Shown here: positions 1 through 5,543 of the stretch, piece by piece
Position numbering within the stretch: position 1 is the first letter of the stretch
Layout: every line of letters begins with the position of its first letter
Source of the DNA: Campylobacterales bacterium
Lineage (GTDB): Bacteria; Campylobacterota; Campylobacteria; Campylobacterales; SZUA-545
Reading direction: 5' to 3'
NCBI GenBank assembly: GCA_025800305.1
Contig: JAOXRY010000451.1
Coordinates: 1 to 6,643 of the forward strand
Length of the DNA stretch: 6,643 nucleotides
Notes under the pieces: generated by a model
The model's input: the letters and a program-made list of their open reading frames with translations, nothing else
What the model was told of the DNA's origin: nothing
The model's database searches: none
Position numbers and translations under genes: made by a program

Positions 1-160
1 CTCTTATATGCCTATTTTACTTTATCATGCTGGAATCTCTTATGAAAAAATCAAAGATAAAAAAAATGCTATAAAGTTTTATAACGTTTTAATAAAAAAA
101 TATCCAAAAAGCAATTTAATTAAAGGTGCATTAAAAAGAGTTAATAGATTATCTAAATAA
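1..160 (+). CDS. C-terminal end of a TPR-repeat protein, probably the Tol-Pal associated CpoB/YbgF (partial, 5' end outside the window)
   Basis: The reading frame beginning at base 2 is open to a TAA at 158-160 and gives 52 residues. They include HAGISYEKIKDKKNAIKFY and then YPKSNLIKGALKRVNRLSK. This is the pattern of the last tetratricopeptide helices of CpoB/YbgF-type periplasmic proteins: a G-x-S-Y-E-K helix, a K-x-A-I-x-F-Y helix, then a YPKS turn and a basic final helix. In that family the protein works with Tol-Pal in coordinating outer-membrane constriction and peptidoglycan synthesis at division. The name rests on this pattern plus the downstream fabD - nucleosidase - TtcA-like order, which in C. 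jejuni follows tolB-pal-ybgF-slyD. Another TPR protein, such as a BamD-like one, cannot be excluded because only the tail is visible. Its stop overlaps the stop of the convergent ATPase gene by 8 bases. Confidence 0.65.
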   Translation, partial: SYMPILLYHAGISYEKIKDKKNAIKFYNVLIKKYPKSNLIKGALKRVNRLSK

Positions 161-192
161 TTTTTCTAAGCTCATTATCTATTGCTTTTTTT
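143..192. terminator. Weak AT-rich inverted repeat with flanking T-runs at the convergent gene ends
   Basis: AATAGATTAT at 143-152 can pair with ATTATCTATT at 174-183 with one mismatch, enclosing both convergent stop codons in a loop of about 21 bases. On the plus strand it is followed by seven T (186-192). On the minus strand a five-T run lies just past the other arm (plus-strand A at 133-137). This is the layout of a bidirectional intrinsic terminator. The stem has only one G-C pair, however, and may form by chance in AT-rich DNA. If real, it lies inside the coding end of each gene. Confidence 0.25.
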
Positions 193-986
193 ATATTGTC
201 TTTTTTAAGAAGTGCATCTATTTCTGCTTGTGACTCTGGTTCATCTATTAAGACTCTTAAGTGTTCAATGATATCCATATCCTCATTATTTTCAACATTT
301 TGAACTTTTCCACCATTCATATAGTCTTGAATATTCATTCTATTGAGAGAATTGCTCTCTTGTTGAAATTGTGGTGTCATAGATGGGGTAGAAGATGTAC
401 CACTGAAAAATGAACTTTTAATAAACTCAATAGTCTCAATATCGTTTCCTAAAAAAGAGGTCAAAATAGAATCTACAAGATCTGTAGAAACTTTATTTCT
501 AAGTACAAAAGAGAGAGCTTCAAGATCTCTTGGTTTATGAAGCTCTAAAAGATCTTTATGATTAATAGCATCTAAAATCGCAGGGTGAATTTGATTTTGT
601 TTCGCCCACTCTAACCATGCTACACTACTTGGTTGGATAAACTGAACTGGAAGAGAGTTTGGAATATCAATTCTCTCTCTTGAAGTAACAATAAAAAAGT
701 TTTTTAGATCTTTTCCCATAATTGTTCTATTGTTTAAAATGGGAAGTAGGAAATTGAGATTTTCTACTGTGATATTTTCAAAGATTACAACATGATTAGT
801 TTCAAATGCACTTTTTAGAAAAAGAAGATTGTTATCATTTAGTTCATTGGAGAGGATAATTATTGAATTTGAAAATTTCTGTTTACAAAAAGATGTTTTT
901 CCAACTCCTTCAACTCCAAAAACTTGCCCATGAAGATTTGAGTTATATGCTAAATCTAGCATCTCTCCGATTTGATTAATAGTCAC
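153..986 (-). CDS. Small MoxR-like AAA-type P-loop ATPase with degenerate Walker B, function unknown
   Basis: A 277-residue cytoplasmic protein without signal peptide or membrane segment. A clear Walker A, GVEGVGKT, is at residues 24-31. A hydrophobic strand VVIFEN at 66-71 sits where Walker B is expected but has E-N in place of the usual D-E. FFIVTSRE at 97-104 fits the sensor 1 strand. The stretch from W124-x-x-W127-A through IHPAILDAI (133-141) to KPRDLEALS (151-159) resembles the lid helices of MoxR-type ATPases, which often act with a VWA-domain partner. Only about 35 residues separate Walker A from the Walker B strand, short for MoxR, so this is a compact or decayed core. Residues about 194-225 form a Ser/Thr/Gln/Asn-rich linker before an acidic helical tail. 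The start is GTG, with AAGGA (992-996) five bases upstream, and it overlaps the HEAT gene stop by 11 bases, implying translational coupling. The family assignment is an inference from motifs. Confidence 0.72.
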   Translation of the reverse strand: MTINQIGEMLDLAYNSNLHGQVFGVEGVGKTSFCKQKFSNSIIILSNELNDNNLLFLKSAFETNHVVIFENITVENLNFLLPILNNRTIMGKDLKNFFIVTSRERIDIPNSLPVQFIQPSSVAWLEWAKQNQIHPAILDAINHKDLLELHKPRDLEALSFVLRNKVSTDLVDSILTSFLGNDIETIEFIKSSFFSGTSSTPSMTPQFQQESNSLNRMNIQDYMNGGKVQNVENNEDMDIIEHLRVLIDEPESQAEIDALLKKDNIKKAIDNELRKII

Positions 987-1575
987 CGTTTTCCTTTTCT
1001 AAAATATAGATAAGTTTAAATCTATAGCCATATTTAGGGTCTCCAAAAAGTCTTTGTAAAAAAGGTGCAAAAGAGATTTCAAAAGCACGTTTTACATGGT
1101 GGGGAGATTTGTCATAAGCTTCAATGATCCAAGGAATCAAAATATCATGTTTAAATGCTTTTACAAACCATTCACTAACAGTATCTAAGATCTTTCTATT
1201 ACTTGATAAGATCTGACCCATCATAAATTCATAAGAGTCATAAATATCACTATAATTTACAAAAGACTCGATTGTTAAAGGTTGTGTTGCTTCATTTTGA
1301 AGATGAAAAGTTTTAATTAGCTCGTAGTGTTTTGTATTTCCAAAAGCTGATAGAGTTTTTACAGCAGCAACTCTTACCTCTGCCTCTTTATCTAAAAGCA
1401 TCCCTACAACATCTTTTTCAAAGTTATCTATAAGATGTTTTCTAATTGCTTTTAAAGCATTGATTCTTACAGCAAAATCGCTGTCTTTAATCATATAATT
1501 TATTGCCTCTGCTGCTCCTAGTTTTGGCAAAGTTAAAACAGCTGCTGAAAAAGAGCCGCGAGACTCTAACGGCAT
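976..1575 (-). CDS. HEAT-repeat protein, partner of the downstream ATPase
   Basis: A 199-residue soluble protein when started at the ATG at 1575. Two HEAT-like units are visible: DSDFAVRINALKAIRKHL (residues 30-47) and DKEAEVRVAAVKTLSAFG (62-79). They share D-x-x-x-x-V-R-x-x-A-(L/V)-K. A degenerate earlier helix pair is at about 8-29. The C-terminal half is helical, with the strongly basic-aromatic end FGDPKYGYRFKLIYILEKENGDY, and shows no known catalytic motif. HEAT arrays usually act as protein-binding scaffolds. Lying first in a two-gene unit and overlapping the ATPase by 11 bases, it is probably its adaptor. The ATG at 1575 has no Shine-Dalgarno in front of it. The open frame continues upstream, and GGAG at 1619-1622 lies seven bases before an in-frame ATT at 1611-1609. 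That start would add 12 residues, beginning (M)NSTELIEKLKS, so the true gene may be 976-1611. No in-frame ATG, GTG or TTG occurs between 1575 and the GGAG. Confidence 0.8.
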   Translation of the reverse strand: MPLESRGSFSAAVLTLPKLGAAEAINYMIKDSDFAVRINALKAIRKHLIDNFEKDVVGMLLDKEAEVRVAAVKTLSAFGNTKHYELIKTFHLQNEATQPLTIESFVNYSDIYDSYEFMMGQILSSNRKILDTVSEWFVKAFKHDILIPWIIEAYDKSPHHVKRAFEISFAPFLQRLFGDPKYGYRFKLIYILEKENGDY

Positions 1576-1608
1576 TGATTTTAGTTTTTCTATAAGTTCT
1601 GTTGAATT

Positions 1609-1622
1609 AATAGTAGTTCTCC
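1609..1622 (-). promoter_or_regulatory. Shine-Dalgarno GGAG with a possible ATT start for the HEAT gene
   Basis: On the minus strand GGAG (1622-1619) is followed by a seven-base spacer and ATT (1611-1609), in frame with the HEAT-repeat gene. The downstream ATG at 1575 has only TAGAAAAACTAAAATCA before it, with no purine-rich ribosome site at proper distance. ATT is a rare but genuine bacterial start codon; infC is the classic case. The GGAG itself is seen directly. Its use with ATT is an inference. Confidence 0.45.
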
Positions 1623-1690
1623 ATACATTTTCGTAAAAAGATTTTAACGATATAATAATAAAACTATTGTCCTCAGTGAGGTACGAATTT
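1623..1690. promoter_or_regulatory. Divergent promoter region between the HEAT gene and fabD
   Basis: The plus strand has TATAAT at 1651-1656, a good -10 for fabD, giving a start near 1663 and a leader of about 43 bases. No clear -35 is seen, which is usual for Campylobacterota sigma-70 promoters. On the minus strand TAAAAT (1646-1641) and TATTAT (1657-1652) are both possible -10 boxes for the HEAT gene. The opposing boxes lie within a few bases of each other, so the two directions may compete for polymerase. Box positions are seen in the sequence; promoter activity is an inference. Confidence 0.45.
1671..1681. repeat. Short dyad CCTCA-G-TGAGG in the fabD leader
   Basis: An 11-base perfect dyad, CCTCAGTGAGG, lies between the predicted fabD -10 and the ribosome site and stands out as a GC-rich island in AT-rich surroundings. 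It could be a small operator half-site pair just downstream of the transcription start. The one-base loop is too tight for a stable full hairpin, so a protein-binding site is likelier than an RNA element. No known regulator consensus is recognised. Confidence 0.25.
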
Positions 1691-1696
1691 AAGGAG
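1691..1696 (+). promoter_or_regulatory. Ribosome binding site that fixes the fabD start at 1706
   Basis: AAGGAG lies nine bases before the ATG at 1706. It excludes the longer reading from TTG at 1667, whose 13 extra residues have no family counterpart and would place the Shine-Dalgarno inside the gene. Confidence 0.85.
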
Positions 1697-1705
1697 AAAA
1701 ACTTT

Positions 1706-2635
1706 ATGAATAAATTAGGTTTTATATTCCCAGGACAAGGAAGCCAGAAAATTGGTATGGGAAAAGATTTTTATGAAAATTCTGATGTAGCAAAAGAGAT
1801 GTTTGAAAAAGCAAGTCGTGCTATTGATGTTGATTTTACAAGATTACTATTTGAAGAAAACGAAGATTTAGGAAAAACAGAATACACACAACCAGCGATT
1901 TTACTAGCAAGTTCAATTGCTCATAGATTATTTGATAACGAAATGGGAATTAAGCCAGTATTTTCACTTGGACACTCTCTTGGTGAATTTTCAGCACTTG
2001 TTAGTGTTGGAGCAATGACTTTAGAAGACGCTATTTTTACTGTACACAATAGAGGAAAGCTAATGCAAAGTGCTTGTGACGGTATTGGTGCTGGTATGAT
2101 GGTTCTTTTAGGTTTAAGTGATGAAAAAGTTGAAGAGATGACTGAGGCACAAAGAGGTGAGGGAAAATCTGTTTGGGCAGCAAACTATAATGTTGATGGT
2201 CAGATTGTTGTTGCAGGAAAAAGAGCAGATCTTGAGAGTTTAGAGTCTATATATAAAGAAGCAGGTGCAAAAAGAGCTATGGTCCTTGATATGTCTGTTG
2301 CAAGTCACTGCAAACTGTTAGAATCAGCACAAGATCCTCTAAAGAAAATCTTAGAAGAGAAGTTAAATGATGAGTTTATTGCTCCAGTTATCTCAAATGT
2401 AACAGCTAATAAATATAGCTCAAAAGCAGAGGCTTTAGATCTATTATCACAACAGTTAGTCGCACCAGTTAAATATAAGCATTCTGTTGCTGCTTTTGCA
2501 GGAGATGTAGATTGTCTAATTGAGTTTGGTGGTGGTGTTTTAAAAGGTATGAATAAGAAGATTACAGATAAGCCAACTTTCTCAGTTAACAGTATGGCAG
2601 ATCTAGAAGCTGTTTACAGCCAAATTAAAGGGTAG
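1706..2635 (+). CDS. fabD: Malonyl-CoA:acyl-carrier-protein transacylase FabD
   Basis: FabD moves the malonyl group from malonyl-CoA to the phosphopantetheine of ACP, supplying the extender unit for type II fatty acid synthesis in the cytoplasm. The 309-residue length is normal. Family signatures are in the expected order: FPGQGSQ (8-14) forming the oxyanion side; YTQPAI (60-65); GHSLGE (89-94) with nucleophile Ser91; NRGKLMQ (115-121), where Arg116 binds the malonyl carboxylate; SVASHC (197-202) with catalytic His201; Asn-Val-Thr (231-233); and Gln249/250. The C-terminal glycine motif reads EFGGGVLKG instead of the common EVGPGKVLxG, one residue shorter, probably lineage variation. The ATG at 1706 has AAGGAG nine bases upstream and gives a protein starting directly at the first beta strand. 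It is first in an operon with mtnN (5-base gap) and the TtcA-like gene, apart from other fab genes. Confidence 0.96.
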   Translation: MNKLGFIFPGQGSQKIGMGKDFYENSDVAKEMFEKASRAIDVDFTRLLFEENEDLGKTEYTQPAILLASSIAHRLFDNEMGIKPVFSLGHSLGEFSALVSVGAMTLEDAIFTVHNRGKLMQSACDGIGAGMMVLLGLSDEKVEEMTEAQRGEGKSVWAANYNVDGQIVVAGKRADLESLESIYKEAGAKRAMVLDMSVASHCKLLESAQDPLKKILEEKLNDEFIAPVISNVTANKYSSKAEALDLLSQQLVAPVKYKHSVAAFAGDVDCLIEFGGGVLKGMNKKITDKPTFSVNSMADLEAVYSQIKG

Positions 2636-2640
2636 AAACA

Positions 2641-3327
2641 ATGACATTAGCAATAATGGGTGCAATGGAAGAAGAGGTAGAGCCTCTTTTAGAGAGATTT
2701 GAGAATGTAAAAGTAACAGAGATAGCTGATAATAAATATTATGAGACAACTTACAATGGAAACAATATTGTAATTGCATACAGCAAAATTGGTAAAGTTA
2801 ATGCTGCTTTAACTGCGACTTTGATGATTGAAAAATTTGGTGCTGAAAAACTTATCTTTACAGGTGTTGCAGGAGCATTAAATCCAAAGTTAAAAGTTGG
2901 AGATATGGTTGTTGCTACAAAACTAATCCAACACGATGTTGATATTACAGCTTTTGGTCACCCATGGGGGTTTATTCCTGAAAGTGGAGATTTTGTTGAG
3001 TGTGATGCTGCACTTGTTTCTAAAGCAAAAGAATCTGCAAAAGCAATTGGTGTAGACCTTCTTGATGGAATTATTGCTACAGGTGATCAGTTTATTGCTG
3101 ATTCAAAGAAAAAAGATTTTATTGTTGATACATATAAAGCTGATGCTACAGAGATGGAAGGGGCAAGTGTTGCTTATGTTTGTAAGTGTATGAATGTTCC
3201 TTTCGTCGTGCTTAGATCTATAAGTGACGCTGCTGATATGGATGCTGGATTTGATTTTGAGGAGTTTTTAAAATCAAGTGCAAAAACAAGTGCTGATTTT
3301 TGTCTAAAAATGCTGGATAATCTATAA
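2641..3327 (+). CDS. mtnN: 5'-methylthioadenosine/S-adenosylhomocysteine nucleosidase (MTAN, Pfs)
   Basis: This enzyme cleaves the N-glycosidic bond of methylthioadenosine and S-adenosylhomocysteine, releasing adenine and methylthioribose or S-ribosylhomocysteine. It thus clears by-products of methylation, polyamine and AI-2 metabolism. The 228 residues fit the family. Visible are IMGAMEEEVE (5-14) with the acid Glu of the active site, FTGVAGAL (73-80) in the nucleoside-binding core, ATGDQFI (146-152), ATEMEGAS (169-176) with ribose-binding Met172-Glu173, and RSISDAAD (192-199) with catalytic Asp196. In Helicobacter and Campylobacter the same enzyme also hydrolyses 6-amino-6-deoxyfutalosine in menaquinone synthesis. 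That role is likely here but is inferred from the lineage. The ATG is preceded by AAAGGG (2627-2632) inside the end of fabD. The gap to fabD is 5 bases, and the next gene begins immediately after the stop. Confidence 0.96.
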   Translation: MTLAIMGAMEEEVEPLLERFENVKVTEIADNKYYETTYNGNNIVIAYSKIGKVNAALTATLMIEKFGAEKLIFTGVAGALNPKLKVGDMVVATKLIQHDVDITAFGHPWGFIPESGDFVECDAALVSKAKESAKAIGVDLLDGIIATGDQFIADSKKKDFIVDTYKADATEMEGASVAYVCKCMNVPFVVLRSISDAADMDAGFDFEEFLKSSAKTSADFCLKMLDNL

Positions 3328-4080
3328 TTGGTTGAGTTATCTAAGAAATTAACCTCTGCTGTTTCCAAGACAGTTATCAAATATGGTTTAATAAAACCTG
3401 ATGATAAGATTGTTGTTGGACTTAGTGGAGGGAAAGACTCTTTTACTCTTTTACATCTTTTAAATAGGATTAAAAGAGTAGCTCCTTATGATTTTGAGAT
3501 CTTAGCTGTAACAATTGATTATACAGATATGGGTGATTATTCTCATATTGAAAAGCATCTAGCTGAACATAGAATTCCTTATCACATTGAAAGAACAAAT
3601 ATCCTTCAAAGATCTGAAGAAACAATAAGAGAGAATAGCTCTTTTTGTAGTTACTTTTCAAGAATGAGAAGAGGTAATCTCTATGGTGTTTGTAAAGAGA
3701 AAGGGTATAATAAATTAGCTCTTGGACATCATCTTGATGACGCGGCAGAGAGTTTTTTTATGAATATGTTCAATAACGGGAAACTTCGTTCTATGGCACC
3801 TATATATAAAACAGAAGATGGGGAGCTTGAGGTTATCCGTCCAATGATTCAAATTAGAGAGCATAAGACAAGAGAGTGTGCAAAACTTAATGAGTTTCCA
3901 ATCCTTGATGAAGTGTGCCCTGCATTTCTAAAACCAACTAAACCACCAGTTGAAAGAGAAAATATTAAAAAACTTTTAAAAGAGCTTGAAACTGACAGAA
4001 AAGATCTTTTTGATAAGCTACGAACCTCTTTTTCAAACATACAGACAGAATCTTTTTCAGATCTTAACTTTTTAAAATAA
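3328..4080 (+). CDS. TtcA-like PP-loop ATP pyrophosphatase, probable tRNA thiolation enzyme
   Basis: A 250-residue cytoplasmic member of the N-type PP-loop superfamily. SGGKDS (33-38) binds ATP. SRMRRGNLY (111-119), LALGHHLDDAAESFFMNMF (130-148) and GKLRSMAP (151-158) follow the TtcA layout of RRG, GHH-x-DD and a GK loop. TtcA adenylates and 2-thiolates cytidine 32 in tRNA using an iron-sulfur cluster. E. coli TtcA holds the cluster with a CxxC pair and a later cysteine. Here the first site is CSYF (Cys107, Phe110 in place of the second Cys) and the later site has Cys187. The enzyme is therefore a TtcA paralogue whose cluster chemistry or tRNA position may differ. It starts with TTG directly on the mtnN stop (TAATTG), giving MVELSKKL. 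A GGA about ten bases upstream is the only weak ribosome site, so reinitiation after mtnN is likely. Confidence 0.85.
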   Translation: MVELSKKLTSAVSKTVIKYGLIKPDDKIVVGLSGGKDSFTLLHLLNRIKRVAPYDFEILAVTIDYTDMGDYSHIEKHLAEHRIPYHIERTNILQRSEETIRENSSFCSYFSRMRRGNLYGVCKEKGYNKLALGHHLDDAAESFFMNMFNNGKLRSMAPIYKTEDGELEVIRPMIQIREHKTRECAKLNEFPILDEVCPAFLKPTKPPVERENIKKLLKELETDRKDLFDKLRTSFSNIQTESFSDLNFLK

Positions 4081-4147
4081 AAGCATAATAAAAAAGTAAT
4101 ACTAATTTGCTATAATGAGGGCAATTTAATTAAAAAAAGGGGAAAAA
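4081..4147 (+). promoter_or_regulatory. Promoter and ribosome site of the lipoprotein - outer-membrane protein operon
   Basis: The gap contains TTTGCTATAATG with a perfect -10, TATAAT, at 4111-4116. No -35 consensus is seen but the upstream DNA is A/T-rich, typical of Campylobacterota housekeeping promoters. Transcription would start near 4122-4124, giving a leader of about 25 bases. AAGGGG at 4137-4142 is the ribosome site, five bases before the ATG at 4148. No hairpin terminator for the preceding operon is evident in 4081-4110, so some read-through from the TtcA-like gene is possible. Confidence 0.7.
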
Positions 4148-5533
4148 ATGAAGGGTATTCTTCTGTCTGTAATAATGGCATTATCTTTTATCTTAGTTGG
4201 TTGTAGCGATAAAGACTCTACAGAAGCTAAAGAGTATGAGGTAAAACAAGCGCTTGATAAAGGAAATTACCATTTAGTGATTAGAGAGTATGGCGATTGC
4301 CAAAACTCTTCTAAAACAACTTCTGAAAAAGCAGATTGTTTAGCTAAATTAACAAATCAACAAAAAATGGATTTAGGTGCTGCTTACATGGGGAAAGCTG
4401 GTTACACTCTTGTTGATTTAGGTAGTGATATCTTAGGTATTGAAGGTACTAAGGAAGAGAAGTCTAAAGAAGTATTGAAAATCATTATGAGAAAACTTGA
4501 TGATGATGGTATGGATCAAGGAATTCAGGTCTTTAAATCAATACTAACTAACAATGACACTTCTGTGTGTACGAAAACAGGTTATGCAAACTTATCTCAA
4601 GAACAAAAACAAGCTTGTGTTTCTGTAAATCCAATTTTACTAAAAGAGTTAGTTGAAGATGATGATGGAAGTGGTTCTACTTCTTCTACTGCTGTAAGTT
4701 TGGAAGATGTAATTAAGTTTAAAGATGTATTAAAAGATGCTGCTCCTGGTATTGAAATTGACGATATTGTAAGTATTATAAATGATGATGTAAAATCAGG
4801 TGCACCTTCAGAAAAAGATGTTAATGGAGATGGAAATCTTGATACATTAGAAGCAACTCAGTGTGTGGTAAAAGATTATGATACAACAGGTACATTAACT
4901 TGTGAAGGTGTTACAACAGCTTCTACTACAGTTACTAGAAAGTCCGTTGAGGGAACATCTATTTTTGGTTCAACAAGTGGTTTTGAGAATGTTTTTCTTG
5001 TTAAAGTTATTGTTCCTGGAGGAAGTTTTGATGACTTTACTAGTTATAGACTTGTTCAAAAGATCTCTGGAGTAGATGCTAATACAAGTTTAGCTCTGGA
5101 AGAAAATAAGTATTGTGGAGCTGACACAAATGTTGTCTCTTCTTGTTCCCAGGTTAATCCATCAACTCCTTGTCTACCTTGTCCTGTTAAGAAAAGTGAT
5201 GGTTCTGGAACTACACTAGTTGATACAGCGAGTTCTGTTTTAACAGGAGATTTATTGACTTCTATAGCTGTTTCATCAGATTCAGAAGGGGATTTATCAG
5301 ATAGTGAAAAAACATCTAAACTTCAAACTGAAATGTGTGGTTTAACTCCTGGTGCTGATAGCAATAAAACTAGCTGGATTAGTGATAGTAGTTGTCAAGC
5401 AGCACCAGCTACAGACTTTAAAACATCTTTAGAGGATACTATTGAAAATTTAGCTAACACTAACTGCGATTGTAAAGATGGAAAAATAGTAGTTGGCCAA
5501 TCTGGTATTTTAAACTTTATGAGTGGAAATTAA
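4148..5533 (+). CDS. Cysteine-rich lipoprotein with one EF-hand-type calcium loop, function unknown
   Basis: A 461-residue exported protein. Residues 1-18 are a short signal peptide ending in the lipobox LVGC. Cys19 is followed by Ser, not Asp, which favours outer-membrane sorting by E. coli rules. The mature chain has 14 more cysteines, at 51, 64, 141, 157, 239, 252, 323, 333, 342, 345, 397, 416, 440 and 442. They fall into seven neighbouring couples including a CxxC (342-345) and a CxC (440-442), so multiple disulfides are likely. Residues 224-235, DVNGDGNLDTLE, form a textbook EF-hand/dockerin-like calcium loop with ligands at positions 1, 3, 5, 7, 9 and 12. Asp/Gly/Ser-rich stretches at 168-182 and 376-389 look like flexible linkers. 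I recognise no enzyme domain. The next gene encodes an outer-membrane barrel and its ribosome site overlaps this stop, suggesting a surface lipoprotein-barrel pair. Confidence 0.88.
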   Translation: MKGILLSVIMALSFILVGCSDKDSTEAKEYEVKQALDKGNYHLVIREYGDCQNSSKTTSEKADCLAKLTNQQKMDLGAAYMGKAGYTLVDLGSDILGIEGTKEEKSKEVLKIIMRKLDDDGMDQGIQVFKSILTNNDTSVCTKTGYANLSQEQKQACVSVNPILLKELVEDDDGSGSTSSTAVSLEDVIKFKDVLKDAAPGIEIDDIVSIINDDVKSGAPSEKDVNGDGNLDTLEATQCVVKDYDTTGTLTCEGVTTASTTVTRKSVEGTSIFGSTSGFENVFLVKVIVPGGSFDDFTSYRLVQKISGVDANTSLALEENKYCGADTNVVSSCSQVNPSTPCLPCPVKKSDGSGTTLVDTASSVLTGDLLTSIAVSSDSEGDLSDSEKTSKLQTEMCGLTPGADSNKTSWISDSSCQAAPATDFKTSLEDTIENLANTNCDCKDGKIVVGQSGILNFMSGN

Positions 5534-5537
5534 GGAG
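5532..5537 (+). promoter_or_regulatory. Ribosome binding site that decides the barrel-protein start
   Basis: AAGGAG overlaps the last two bases of the lipoprotein stop. Two ATG codons follow in tandem at 5541 and 5544. The spacing is 3 bases to the first and 6 to the second, so 5544 is preferred. The overlap suggests coupled translation of the two genes. Confidence 0.75.
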
Positions 5538-5543
5538 TAGATG

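Noticed and set aside
1667..1705. Longer fabD reading from TTG 1667 (MSSVRYEFKEKNF extension)
   Set aside because: The AAGGAG at 1691-1696 serves ATG 1706, the extension has no FabD counterpart, and ATG 1706 begins the protein at the conserved first strand.
3174..3380. Minus-strand frame of 68 codons across the mtnN end
   Set aside because: It lies antisense to the conserved catalytic part of mtnN and the start of the TtcA-like gene, with no ribosome site or recognisable protein features.
3704..3712. TATAAT inside the TtcA-like gene as an internal promoter
   Set aside because: It encodes the YNK codons of a conserved stretch and no gene start follows it. Such boxes are expected by chance in AT-rich DNA.
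3470..4040. Two minus-strand frames of 63 codons inside the TtcA-like gene
   Set aside because: They are shadows of a well-supported PP-loop gene and their translations show no domain or signal.
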